Positions 1 to 7,630 of a DNA stretch of 64,000 nt are shown in pieces. The position numbers and the translations under genes were made by a program. This stretch comes from Zunongwangia mangrovi. GTDB lineage: Bacteria > Bacteroidota > Bacteroidia > Flavobacteriales > Flavobacteriaceae. The notes beneath the pieces were generated by a model. It worked only from the letters and a program-made list of their open reading frames with translations, was not told the origin of the DNA and made no database searches. Where the stretch lies: positions 310,001 to 374,000 of the forward strand of contig NZ_FOKV01000002.1 in NCBI RefSeq assembly GCF_900112105.1, read 5' to 3'. Numbering within the stretch: position 1 is the first letter of the stretch; every line of letters begins with the position of its first letter.

Positions 1-278
<278 letters not shown>

Positions 279-324
279 TTTAAATTGTGTTGTGGTGGTA
301 TAAATGTAAGAAGCTATTAGATAT

Positions 325-357
325 AAAAAAAGGCGTTACCTAAAAAGTAACACCTTT
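325..357 (-). terminator. Intrinsic terminator after rpmH
   Basis: Inverted repeat AGGCGTTAC (331-339) with GTAACACCT (347-355). It forms a 9-bp stem on the reverse strand with one G-U pair and is followed there by seven T residues (331-325). It sits just downstream of rpmH and upstream of carB. Confidence 0.8.
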
Positions 358-381
358 AATATTTAAAATCACTAACTATCA

Positions 382-540
382 TTAGTGTTTATGTCTGTTT
401 TCAGAAGATACAGATAATTTCTTTCTTCCTTTTGCTCTTCTTCTAGCAAGCACCTTTCTACCGTTCACACTAGCCATACGCTCTCTAAATCCGTGCTTGT
501 TTTTTCTTTTTCTCTTAGATGGTTGAAACGTTCTTTTCAT
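382..540 (-). CDS. rpmH: 50S ribosomal protein L34
   Basis: A 52-residue reverse-strand ORF starts at ATG 538-540 and stops at TAA 382-384. The protein starts [20 protein letters not shown] and continues with [23 protein letters not shown]. This is the near-invariant L34 sequence, a very basic protein of the large ribosomal subunit. Bacteroidota L34 commonly has the short C-terminal extension seen here ([10 protein letters not shown]). A promoter-like element lies at 600-630 and a strong terminator at 325-357, so it appears to be a monocistronic unit. It is too short to appear in a 60-residue ORF scan. Confidence 0.97.
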   Translation of the reverse strand: MKRTFQPSKRKRKNKHGFRERMASVNGRKVLARRRAKGRKKLSVSSENRHKH

Positions 541-599
541 TTTACTGTATCTTTAAACTTCTGTGAAATCTTTTTAATTGCTCTTTTTAAAACTGCGTG

Positions 600-630
600 C
601 AAATATACAAAGCTTTTTAACTCTTCCAAA
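600..630 (-). promoter_or_regulatory. Putative Bacteroidota-type promoter for rpmH
   Basis: Read on the reverse strand, TTTG (630-627) is followed after 19 nt by TATATTTG (607-600). This matches the Flavobacterium/Bacteroides consensus TTTG-N17-23-TAnnTTTG. The predicted start of transcription lies about 50 nt upstream of the rpmH start codon. Confidence 0.6.
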
Positions 631-662
631 CAGAAAATTAAAATATTTTTAAATCTTTTTAT

Positions 663-670
663 TACCTTTG
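663..670 (+). promoter_or_regulatory. Putative -7 element for the 693 gene
   Basis: TACCTTTG at 663-670 fits the Bacteroidota -7 consensus TAnnTTTG. No clear -33 TTG was found at the right distance. The start codon is only 22 nt downstream, implying a very short leader. It is divergent from the rpmH promoter. Confidence 0.4.
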
Positions 671-692
671 GCGGCTCAAAAATCAATAGACT

Positions 693-1208
693 ATGTTCAA
701 TAAAAATATAAAGTTAGTTTTAGCGGGATTAGTTTTAGCGGCAGCCGTTTGGCAATTTATCGAAGGATACATTGGCAATGGTATAATGCTTATACTTTTA
801 GCAGGGATCTTTGTATTTTTATATTTTAAGAACGAGATTATTCTTCTAGCTTTTTTACGTTTAAGAAAGCAGGATTTTCCAGGTGCTAAAAAGTGGTTGG
901 ATAAAATAAAGGATCCAGAAGGTGCACTTACTAAAAAACAACAAGGTTACTATTGGTATCTACACGGTTTAATGGTTTCTCAAACCAATATCACTCAGGC
1001 TGAGAAACACTTTAAAAAAGCAATAAAACTTGGTCTAGCCATGGATCATGATCTTGCTATGGCGAAATTGAATCTTGCGGGAATCGCTATGACGAAAAGA
1101 AGGAAACGCGAAGCCACCAATCTTCTTGCTGAAGCCAAAAAACTTGATAAACATGGTATGCTTACCGACCAGATAAGAATGATGAAACAGCAAATGAAAA
1201 AGATTTAA
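693..1208 (+). CDS. Membrane protein with a TPR-like cytoplasmic region, function unknown
   Basis: This 171-residue protein has two hydrophobic segments near the N-terminus (about residues 9-25 and 29-46), separated by a short loop. The remainder is helical, basic and TPR-like. Residues about 65-150 contain helix pairs such as GYYWYLHGLMVSQTNITQAE and AMAKLNLAGIAMTKRRKREA, each with TPR-style small and aromatic residues. I do not recognise a named family; similar small TPR membrane proteins are common in Flavobacteriaceae. The ATG at 693 is chosen because the hydrophobic segment begins right after it and a -7 element lies just upstream. It stands alone between divergent rpmH and the next gene. 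No enzymatic motif is visible; a scaffolding role is only a guess. Confidence 0.75.
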   Translation: MFNKNIKLVLAGLVLAAAVWQFIEGYIGNGIMLILLAGIFVFLYFKNEIILLAFLRLRKQDFPGAKKWLDKIKDPEGALTKKQQGYYWYLHGLMVSQTNITQAEKHFKKAIKLGLAMDHDLAMAKLNLAGIAMTKRRKREATNLLAEAKKLDKHGMLTDQIRMMKQQMKKI

Positions 1209-1389
1209 GCTGTAAATCTTGATTCTCTTCAACTCAAAACTACCTGGAGGCAAGTCTGTAAGTCATTTTTTTAAATCGTCTTTGTATCGAGGCAAGCCTT
1301 TCGACTTTTAATCTCTATTATCGAATTAACTAATGGGCTAATAATTATGTCCTTAGTCGAAATTATTTCTTTTTACCCTTAGTATTGTC

Positions 1390-1397
1390 TATCTTTG
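1390..1397 (+). promoter_or_regulatory. Putative -7 element for the 1427 gene
   Basis: TATCTTTG at 1390-1397 matches TAnnTTTG exactly and lies 29 nt before the start codon. A convincing -33 box is not visible. Confidence 0.4.
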
Positions 1398-1426
1398 ATA
1401 TACTATTAATTACAGTCTAAACTTCA

Positions 1427-2176
1427 ATGAAGCAATATTTATATGCATTATTGATTTTTCTGTCTTTAAGCGCGTCATCAGTTTCTGCCCAAAAAACCGA
1501 CACGATCAATAAAGATAAAGTGCTTTTCACTGAAGCTTTAGCCCTACATTTAGCCGATTATAACGAGAAAGCAGACTTTGCTTTTAGACAGAGAAATTAT
1601 AAAGAAGGTCAGCGTTTATTCGATTCTTTAACGGTAAACCACCTGGCAGGATCTTATATTGACAATTTTAAGTTTAATAACTTAAAAGGAAAAGAAGTAG
1701 ATCTTTATGATTTCGAAAAATCAATTTATTTGATCACCTATGCATCATGGTGCATCCCCGGTAAAGGCGCCATTCCCGCTATAAACGATATTGCATCGAA
1801 ATATCGAAATAAAGTTCAGGTTGTTGTTTTATTTTGGGATACTCGCGAGAAAGTGAAAAAAGTTTCTAAAGAATTTAGTAACGCTGTCGATATTGTTTAT
1901 GTAGACGAAACTAAAAATAAGTCACCTTATGTCGTAAAACAATTGAAGCATTCTTTAGGTCTCCCCACTTGCTTCCTTATCAACAATGATAAGAAGATAA
2001 TGGATATCACTAGATACACTGCAGTGGCTTATGGAACTCCGATTGAAAATGCATTAAAGAAAAACTTCAATCAAATCGATGAAGGAATCACTTCTTTTTT
2101 AATTAAAGATGACGAAACTATTTCAAAATCAAGATTAGCTTCATCAAATAAAGAAAAAAATAAAAACGAGCGTTAA
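1427..2176 (+). CDS. Exported thioredoxin-fold (TlpA/redoxin-like) protein with incomplete active site
   Basis: The 249-residue product has a signal peptide (residues 1-21, ending SSVSAQ) and a thioredoxin-like core from about residue 70 to 205. The strand-loop YASWCIPGK corresponds to the WCxxC motif of TlpA/ResA proteins, and a cis-Pro-like segment GLPTCFLI follows near residue 184. The second active-site cysteine is missing: W108-C109-I-P-G112, so a classical dithiol-disulfide exchange is not possible with this motif alone. A second cysteine occurs in the GLPTC segment. TlpA relatives act in the periplasm in thiol reduction or cytochrome maturation. This one may be a divergent or single-cysteine version. 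The C-terminus is highly charged. It is followed by a hairpin overlapping the stop codon and appears to be a single-gene unit. Confidence 0.75.
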   Translation: MKQYLYALLIFLSLSASSVSAQKTDTINKDKVLFTEALALHLADYNEKADFAFRQRNYKEGQRLFDSLTVNHLAGSYIDNFKFNNLKGKEVDLYDFEKSIYLITYASWCIPGKGAIPAINDIASKYRNKVQVVVLFWDTREKVKKVSKEFSNAVDIVYVDETKNKSPYVVKQLKHSLGLPTCFLINNDKKIMDITRYTAVAYGTPIENALKKNFNQIDEGITSFLIKDDETISKSRLASSNKEKNKNER

Positions 2177-2189
2177 AACGCCCGTTTTC
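2162..2189 (+). terminator. Probable terminator overlapping the stop of the 1427 gene
   Basis: AAAACGAGCG (2163-2172) can pair with CGCCCGTTTT (2179-2188), with one mismatch and a 6-nt loop. The stem overlaps the stop codon and ends in a short T run. It separates the convergent gene on the reverse strand. Confidence 0.5.
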
Positions 2190-2213
2190 GATTTACAATC
2201 TTATACTAATTTC

Positions 2214-3179
2214 TTATTTAACTTCTGAATATCCCTGAGTATAGTAACCTTCCTCTGGAATATCGATATAATAGGTTTTTCTGGAAGCATTATTTAAATG
2301 TGCTTCCCGCAACCATGGATTATGTATTTTTAAGATCTTATAAGTAACACCAAATTCTGAAGCAAAATCAGGGAAATCGTTTACAACGGTATCTACTTTA
2401 ACTTTTTTCGTCGGAATATGTTTATAAAGATCTGATTCTTCAAATTTGAAACCATATTCGTAAGGGTTCGACATGATTTCTTTTAGCGCCAAAATCCTGA
2501 ACATGTAACGACCAGTTTCTTCTCCTAGCAACAAATCATAATAATCGGTTACTTTTTGTCGTTCTTGCTGTCTTGCTACACCTGCCCTACCCGCATTGTA
2601 AGCCGCTGCCGCCAAGGTCCAACTTCCAAAATCTTCCTTCGATTCTTTTAAATACTGGCATGCAGCTCTTGTAGCTTTTTCAATATGGTAACGCTCATCA
2701 ACGTTGCTATTAATTTCAAGACCAAGCTCACGACCAGTTCCTTTTAATAATTGCCAAAATCCAACAGCATTTGCAGGACTTACCGCCTGTGTCAATCCGC
2801 TTTCGATAACAGCCAAATATTTAAAATCATCTGGCACACCTTCTTCCTTCAAAATTGGTTCTATTACAGGGAAATATTTATTGGCTCGTTTCATCAACAA
2901 TAATGCATTAGATTGCCAATACGTATTTACCAATAATTCTCTATCTAAACGCTCATAGATATCAGGATCTGTTAACGGAACAGATTCTCCTGCAAAATCA
3001 ATATTTTCAGGAATACTTAAAGCTTTAATTGTATAAACTTTAGCCACATTTTTATCGAATGTCTCCTGATAGACTTCTTTATGCTCTTCCTGTATATCCG
3101 GACTCTGTACCGCCTCTGTAATTGCGAAAAAGACTGTTGCGGCTCCTACTACAATTAGTCCTGTTTTTAAGATTTTCAT
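2214..3179 (-). CDS. Lytic murein transglycosylase (SLT domain, MltD-like)
   Basis: This 321-residue protein begins with a hydrophobic export segment (residues about 5-22). An SLT/goose-lysozyme-like domain covers roughly residues 100-230. The catalytic glutamate is predicted to be E126 in YLAVIESGL. It is followed by the family blocks AVGFWQLLKGTGRELGL and LAAAAYNAGRAGVARQ. Such enzymes cleave the MurNAc-GlcNAc bond of peptidoglycan with 1,6-anhydro product formation in the periplasm. The C-terminal 80 residues resemble the linker after the SLT domain in MltD proteins, but no clear LysM repeat is visible, so the protein is shorter than full MltD. It starts 1 nt downstream of the stop of the upstream hydrolase gene (3181-3894) and probably shares a transcript with it. 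Confidence 0.88.
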   Translation of the reverse strand: MKILKTGLIVVGAATVFFAITEAVQSPDIQEEHKEVYQETFDKNVAKVYTIKALSIPENIDFAGESVPLTDPDIYERLDRELLVNTYWQSNALLLMKRANKYFPVIEPILKEEGVPDDFKYLAVIESGLTQAVSPANAVGFWQLLKGTGRELGLEINSNVDERYHIEKATRAACQYLKESKEDFGSWTLAAAAYNAGRAGVARQQERQKVTDYYDLLLGEETGRYMFRILALKEIMSNPYEYGFKFEESDLYKHIPTKKVKVDTVVNDFPDFASEFGVTYKILKIHNPWLREAHLNNASRKTYYIDIPEEGYYTQGYSEVK

Positions 3180-3180
3180 G

Positions 3181-3894
3181 TTATATTTTAATAATTTTCG
3201 GATTATTCTCTATTGCTTCTTTTCCTTTCAGAATTAAATCTGGCAGATATTTATTAAACCATCGAAATCGATTAATGATCATCACATGGGTTCCTCCTTT
3301 TATAACGATCGCATCGTTAATATATTTAATAGGAAATACGATATCCTTATCACCATGAATATGTATGATCTCAGGATTTACCGTACTACAATCCCATGCT
3401 ACCATATTCTGAATGGCCCACGAAAGATAATATTTATCACGAACCGACAAATATTGTCGATATAATTTTGCTCTTTTTTTTAAATAATCATTTACAGCCA
3501 CTTTTTCCAGGTGATCGATATAATCCAGTAATCCAATTGGTAGCAATCTATGAACCCCTGTCTTGTGGGCGAATTTCATTTTTTTAGGTAATTCGTCTCG
3601 GCATTTTATGCTAGAAATGATAATCAAACGCCTTACCTTAATATGTTTAGCCATTTCCTGCACAATAACTCCGCCAAAAGAAACGCCTATTAAAACTATA
3701 TTTTCATGTTGGATATTTTCTACAATTCTTTTAGAGTATTCCTGGATACTTTCATTTTTAACCGGAATTAGCCATGTTAACCAATGAATTTTAAATTGAT
3801 CTTCGGGTAGCTCGATAAACTCAAAGATCGAGGGATTGGCTGCCATTCCTGGCATAAAGTATACGTGAATCAATTGGTTATCACTATCACTCAT
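3181..3894 (-). CDS. Alpha/beta-hydrolase, cytoplasmic
   Basis: The 237-residue protein has the nucleophile elbow GVSFGG (about residues 72-77), giving a catalytic Ser. An acid region follows at HIHGDKDIVFP (about residue 178) and a terminal histidine at KGGTHVMII (about residue 203). This is a complete Ser-Asp-His arrangement of the alpha/beta-hydrolase fold. There is no signal peptide. The N-terminal HVYFMPGMAANPSIFE resembles the oxyanion segment of small carboxylesterase/acyltransferase-like members. Substrate cannot be read from the sequence. The gene lies directly upstream of the lytic transglycosylase on the same strand with no room for a separate promoter, suggesting co-transcription. 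Confidence 0.8.
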   Translation of the reverse strand: MSDSDNQLIHVYFMPGMAANPSIFEFIELPEDQFKIHWLTWLIPVKNESIQEYSKRIVENIQHENIVLIGVSFGGVIVQEMAKHIKVRRLIIISSIKCRDELPKKMKFAHKTGVHRLLPIGLLDYIDHLEKVAVNDYLKKRAKLYRQYLSVRDKYYLSWAIQNMVAWDCSTVNPEIIHIHGDKDIVFPIKYINDAIVIKGGTHVMIINRFRWFNKYLPDLILKGKEAIENNPKIIKI

Positions 3895-4100
3895 GTTAGT
3901 AAAAGACTAAATGCAGCCTTAAAAATTGTAATTTTACTCAATAATTGAGATTAAACATTCTGGTCGCGTCCCGCAAATTAACGAGATCGGCTAGCAGTAA
4001 AAAATATAAATTTTGGGTAAACTTCTATCCTCATTACTCAGAGGAAGTTTACTTTCAAAAATAAGATTTAATTATTGGCTTACATAAAAGAAAAAGAAAA

Positions 4101-4817
4101 ATGAAAAAGACAATTTATCCAGCAGAATTAAGAGGAAAAGCAGATTTTGGATGGCTTAATGCCCGCTACTCATTTAGTTTTGCTAATTACTTTAATCCTA
4201 ATAATGTTCATTTTGGACTATTAAGAGTTTTAAATGATGATCTTGTTAAGGGCGGAATGGGTTTTGGAACGCATCCTCACCAAAATATGGAAATTATAAG
4301 CATCCCGCTACAAGGTGCCATTGCTCACAAAGATTCTATGGGAAATGCTTCAACCATTAATGCGGGTGAAGTACAAGTGATGAGTGCCGGTACTGGTGTA
4401 GAGCATAGCGAGTTTAACCCAAATCATTCTGAAACGCTTAATCTTTTACAGATCTGGATCTTTCCTGAAAAAGAAAATGTAGAACCAAGATATGATCAGA
4501 AAAACTTTTCAGAATTACTAAGTCCCAATAAACTCGTAACCGTTGTTGGACCTAAAGGAAATGATTTTGAAAATGCCCTTTGGATCCACCAGCAAGCTTA
4601 TCTGTCTCTTGGTAATTTTGAAGAAGGCACAAATTTTGCTTATACTATAAAAGGAAAAAATAGCGGTGTTTACGTATTTTTAGTTGAAGGCGAAGCCAGC
4701 ATCGACGGCGAAAAGCTGAATAAGAGAGATGCAATGGGAATTTCAGAAGTTACATTTTTTGAAGTTTCCTTCAGCAAAGACAGTAAAATACTGCTTATTG
4801 AAGTACCAATGAAGTAA
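4101..4817 (+). CDS. Pirin family protein
   Basis: A 238-residue bicupin protein. The N-terminal cupin contains FGTHPHQNMEIISIPLQG and MSAGTGVEHSEFNPN, carrying the two His residues, the later His and the Glu that bind the metal in pirins. The second cupin (about residues 125-238) is degenerate, as is usual. Some bacterial pirins (YhhW type) oxidise quercetin and others regulate metabolic enzymes; which applies here is unknown. Length is typical for the YhhW group. The gene is followed by a strong 14-bp hairpin and then by a small GNAT-like gene on the same strand. No signal peptide is seen, so it is cytoplasmic. Confidence 0.9.
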   Translation: MKKTIYPAELRGKADFGWLNARYSFSFANYFNPNNVHFGLLRVLNDDLVKGGMGFGTHPHQNMEIISIPLQGAIAHKDSMGNASTINAGEVQVMSAGTGVEHSEFNPNHSETLNLLQIWIFPEKENVEPRYDQKNFSELLSPNKLVTVVGPKGNDFENALWIHQQAYLSLGNFEEGTNFAYTIKGKNSGVYVFLVEGEASIDGEKLNKRDAMGISEVTFFEVSFSKDSKILLIEVPMK

Positions 4818-4829
4818 GAATAACACTTT

Positions 4830-4864
4830 CTGAATTCGGTAAAGTTCATATTTACCGAATTCAG
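4830..4864 (+). other. Perfect 14-bp stem-loop between pirin and GNAT-like genes
   Basis: CTGAATTCGGTAAA (4830-4843) is the exact reverse complement of TTTACCGAATTCAG (4851-4864), with a 7-nt loop. No T-tract follows, so it is not a standard intrinsic terminator. It lies 12 nt after the pirin stop and 17 nt before the next start codon. Confidence 0.7.
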
Positions 4865-4881
4865 AATTAAATATTTATAAG

Positions 4882-5187
4882 ATGAATGATGAGGAATTTA
4901 AAATTACCAAAAATGAATTTTTACGACAATTCGAAACGACCCTAAACGGAGAATTGGCGGTTATCGAATATTCAGATCAGGACCGAAAGATCTTTTTAAC
5001 GAAACTTAGAATGCCTAAAGATTTTGAAGATGAAGAGAATACCAACAAATTTATTGAAGCCGTTTTAGCCGAAATTAAAGAAAATAGCAATTCTCGTGTT
5101 ATGCCAACGCATCCAGATATTGCTAAATTTATGCGGCGTAATCGCAGAAGATATAAAGATCTTTTACCAGTTGGAATAAATATTTAA
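4882..5187 (+). CDS. Small GNAT-fold acetyltransferase-like protein (COG2388 type), divergent
   Basis: A 101-residue protein. The overall plan matches the short YjdJ/Gtn10-like N-acetyltransferase group: a strand with GELAVIEYS, a middle strand KIFLTKLRMPKDF, a helix, and a C-terminal strand RVMPTHPDIAKFMRRN followed by the usual YKDLLP-type ending. However, the acetyl-CoA pyrophosphate-binding loop (R/Q-x-x-G-x-G/A) that follows the TxVP-like strand is absent. The equivalent stretch reads PKDFEDEENTNKFIEAVL. It may therefore be a non-catalytic relative. Its stop overlaps the stop of convergent mtaB by 4 nt. Confidence 0.65.
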   Translation: MNDEEFKITKNEFLRQFETTLNGELAVIEYSDQDRKIFLTKLRMPKDFEDEENTNKFIEAVLAEIKENSNSRVMPTHPDIAKFMRRNRRRYKDLLPVGINI

Positions 5188-6515
5188 GCACTAATTGCTT
5201 CTTTAGCGTATGCAAATCTTACAAGACCATCTTCGTCGATTTCAGTAAGCTGAATTTGATGAAGCGTATTTACAAGCTCCGGATTCCACGGGGCTTTTAC
5301 TTTTACGTAATTCTCTGTAAATCCGTGAATGTAACCTTCTTTATTTTCACCTTCAAAAAGAACGGTGTGCGTTGTTCCTAACTGACTTTCGTAAAATGCT
5401 CTACGCTTTTTAGCAGAAAGACCACGCAACATTTTACTACGCTTTTTACGCACCTTATTAGAGACTACTCCACTCATCTCGGCGGCAGGAGTATTATCTC
5501 GTTCAGAATAGGTGAAAACGTGTAGATAGGAAATATCAAGTTCAGTCAAAAATTTATAAGTTTCCAGAAAATGTTCATCGGTCTCACCAGGAAAACCAAC
5601 GATCACATCTACACCAATACAGGCATCTGGCATCACCTCTTTGATCTGCGCAACGCGATCTACGTATAATTCACGCAAATAACGACGACGCATCAATTTT
5701 AAAATATCATTACTCCCACTCTGTAGCGGAATATGAAAATGCGGCACAAACGTATTGCTTTGCGACACAAAATCGATGGTCTCGTTTTTAAGCAAATTCG
5801 GTTCGATAGAAGAAATTCTTAGTCTCTCGATACCGTCAACTTCATCTAAAGCTTTTACCAAATCCAGGAAAGTATGCTCATGCTTTTTATTGCCGAACTC
5901 ACCTTTCCCGTAATCACCAATATTCACCCCGGTAAGCACAATTTCCTTAATCCCTTGTTCAGAAATTTCAGCAGCATTTTTTAAAACATTCTCCAGCTTG
6001 TCACTCCTTGAAATTCCACGTGCTAAAGGAATTGTACAATACGTACATTTATAATCACAACCATCCTGAACTTTGAGAAAAGCTCGGGTACGATCGCCAA
6101 TAGAATAGGATCCTACGTAAAAATCGGCTTCCTGAATTTCGCAGCTGTGTACTTCTCCAAAATCGTTTTTAGAAAGATCATTAAGATAATCTGTAATCTT
6201 GAATTTTTCTGTAGCTCCCAAAACAAGATCAACTCCATCTACCGCAGCCAGTTCTTCTGGTTTTAATTGCGCATAACAACCTACACCAACAATAAAAGCA
6301 TCTTCATTTGATTTCTGAGCCTGTTTTACAATGGTTTTAAAGCGCTTATCTGCATTTTCTGTAACAGAACATGTGTTGATCACATAAATATCTGCATGCT
6401 CGTTAAATTCTACCTTCTGAAATCCTTCATCCTGGAAAGATCTAGCTATCGTTGAAGTTTCAGAGAAATTTAATTTACATCCTAGCGTATAAAAAGCAAC
6501 TTTTTTATCCATCAT
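5184..6515 (-). CDS. mtaB: tRNA t6A37 methylthiotransferase MtaB
   Basis: The 443-residue protein follows the methylthiotransferase plan. An N-terminal UPF0004 domain carries the first iron-sulfur cysteines (TLGCKLN near residue 13, NTCSVT near 49, GVGCYAQ near 83). A radical-SAM core has the CxxxCxxC motif in CDYKCTYCTIP (about residues 153-163), and a C-terminal TRAM-like domain follows. It inserts a methylthio group at C2 of t6A37 in certain tRNAs, using S-adenosylmethionine and two 4Fe-4S clusters. The motif NTCSVTENADKR distinguishes MtaB from MiaB/RimO only moderately, but length and the CKLNxxE start favour MtaB. The start ATG at 6515 lies 47 nt downstream of a -7 element. It is convergent with the GNAT-like gene. 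Confidence 0.9.
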   Translation of the reverse strand: MMDKKVAFYTLGCKLNFSETSTIARSFQDEGFQKVEFNEHADIYVINTCSVTENADKRFKTIVKQAQKSNEDAFIVGVGCYAQLKPEELAAVDGVDLVLGATEKFKITDYLNDLSKNDFGEVHSCEIQEADFYVGSYSIGDRTRAFLKVQDGCDYKCTYCTIPLARGISRSDKLENVLKNAAEISEQGIKEIVLTGVNIGDYGKGEFGNKKHEHTFLDLVKALDEVDGIERLRISSIEPNLLKNETIDFVSQSNTFVPHFHIPLQSGSNDILKLMRRRYLRELYVDRVAQIKEVMPDACIGVDVIVGFPGETDEHFLETYKFLTELDISYLHVFTYSERDNTPAAEMSGVVSNKVRKKRSKMLRGLSAKKRRAFYESQLGTTHTVLFEGENKEGYIHGFTENYVKVKAPWNPELVNTLHQIQLTEIDEDGLVRFAYAKEAISA

Positions 6516-6561
6516 TTTCCTGCTCTTTTCAGCAAAAACACGTTTTACCTTATTTGGGCTG

Positions 6562-6569
6562 CAAATATA
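6562..6569 (-). promoter_or_regulatory. Putative -7 element for mtaB
   Basis: On the reverse strand 6569-6562 reads TATATTTG, an exact TAnnTTTG match, upstream of mtaB. No good -33 box is visible. Confidence 0.4.
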
Positions 6570-6808
6570 CTATCTAAAATTGGTTTACTAAAATTGACGG
6601 TATTGTTTTAATTATTGAAAATCAACCGCTTAAAAAATTATTCACCTCTTTTAACCAATATCGATTTTCCAGCAAGATCAATTTCTGAAAATTTCTGAAA
6701 AAACAAAACTTCAAAACCACCAATTTCAGTGCAGATATTTCTAAAGCTCAACTACAAAACTGCTGCCATTTTTCAACAATCTTAGGTTTACGAGCATTTA
6801 TAAAAAAT

Positions 6809-6816
6809 TATATTTG
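6809..6816 (+). promoter_or_regulatory. Putative -7 element for the HipA-like/DUF3037 pair
   Basis: TATATTTG at 6809-6816 matches the -7 consensus. The start codon at 6833 is only 17 nt downstream, so the leader would be about 10 nt or the mRNA nearly leaderless. Confidence 0.4.
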
Positions 6817-6832
6817 CTGAAAATAATAAAGG

Positions 6833-7630
6833 ATGAGCAGCAAAGCTTTGGAATTACGAAGGGTTAATGTGATGCGATACATCACGCCTTTACGAGAAGG
6901 CGGTTCTTTACCTGCACTAGCCGATGCCGACGATGGTTTTAAATATGTGATAAAATTTAGAGGCGCCGGGCATGGTAGCAAAGCTTTAATTGCCGACTTA
7001 ATTGGTGGGGAAATTGCACGTTTTTTAGGCTTTAATGTTCCTGAAATTGTTTTTGCTGAATTAGACGAAGCTTTTGGTAGAACTGAGGGCGATGAAGAAA
7101 TTCAGGATTTACTAAAAGGGAGTCAGGGTTTAAACTTAGGCCTTCATTTTTTATCTGGAGCGATAAATTATGATCCTGTGGTTACTGAAATCGATCCTGA
7201 AACCGCTTCGAAAATCGTTTGGCTGGATGCTTATTTAACCAATATCGACCGTACTTTTCGAAACACCAACATGCTAAGCTGGCACAAAGAATTATGGCTT
7301 ATCGATCATGGTGCATCCTTGTATTTTCATCACTCTTGGACCAACTGGGAGAAAACCGCAAAAACACCGTTCGCTTTTATTAAAGATCACGTTTTACTGC
7401 CACAAGCCGCTAAACTTAAGGAAGCCGATAACGAGTTTAAAAAGAAATTAACTCCTGAAGTTTTACAACATATCGTGAATTTAATTCCTGAAGATTGGTT
7501 ACTTTGGGAAGGTGCCGACGAATCTCCTGAAGAAATTAGAGAAGTTTACTTTAACTTCTTAAAAATACGTTTAACTCATTCTGAAATTTTCACAAAACAA
7601 GCGCAAGATGCAAGAGAATCACTTATATGA
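6833..7630 (+). CDS. HipA-like kinase-fold protein (HipA_2 type)
   Basis: The 265-residue protein resembles the stand-alone HipA-like domain family rather than full-length HipA. A nucleotide-binding lysine region is seen at FKYVIKFRGAGHGSKALIAD (about residues 36-55). The catalytic-loop motif is NIDRTFRNTNM with D139, R140, N144 and N146. The metal-binding equivalent of DFG is LIDHGASL with D158. These match the kinase core of HipA Ser/Thr kinases, but the N-terminal HipA subdomain and an HipB-type DNA-binding partner are absent. The downstream DUF3037 gene overlaps by 23 nt, indicating translational coupling and a two-gene unit. The biological role of this pair is not established to my knowledge. 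A kinase with a dedicated regulatory partner is one inference. Confidence 0.75.
   Translation: MSSKALELRRVNVMRYITPLREGGSLPALADADDGFKYVIKFRGAGHGSKALIADLIGGEIARFLGFNVPEIVFAELDEAFGRTEGDEEIQDLLKGSQGLNLGLHFLSGAINYDPVVTEIDPETASKIVWLDAYLTNIDRTFRNTNMLSWHKELWLIDHGASLYFHHSWTNWEKTAKTPFAFIKDHVLLPQAAKLKEADNEFKKKLTPEVLQHIVNLIPEDWLLWEGADESPEEIREVYFNFLKIRLTHSEIFTKQAQDARESLI

Larger units (their letters stand above)
6516..6832. other. Divergent intergenic region, 317 bp
   Basis: AT-rich, with many poly-A and poly-T runs. It holds a reverse -7 element for mtaB (6562-6569) and a forward -7 element (6809-6816) for the HipA-like gene. No ORF, RNA gene or clear hairpin was recognised elsewhere in it. Confidence 0.5.

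Noticed and set aside
493-711. A 72-residue forward ORF over rpmH and its upstream region
   Set aside because: It lies antisense to the certain rpmH gene and over its promoter, with low-complexity hydrophobic sequence and no family resemblance.
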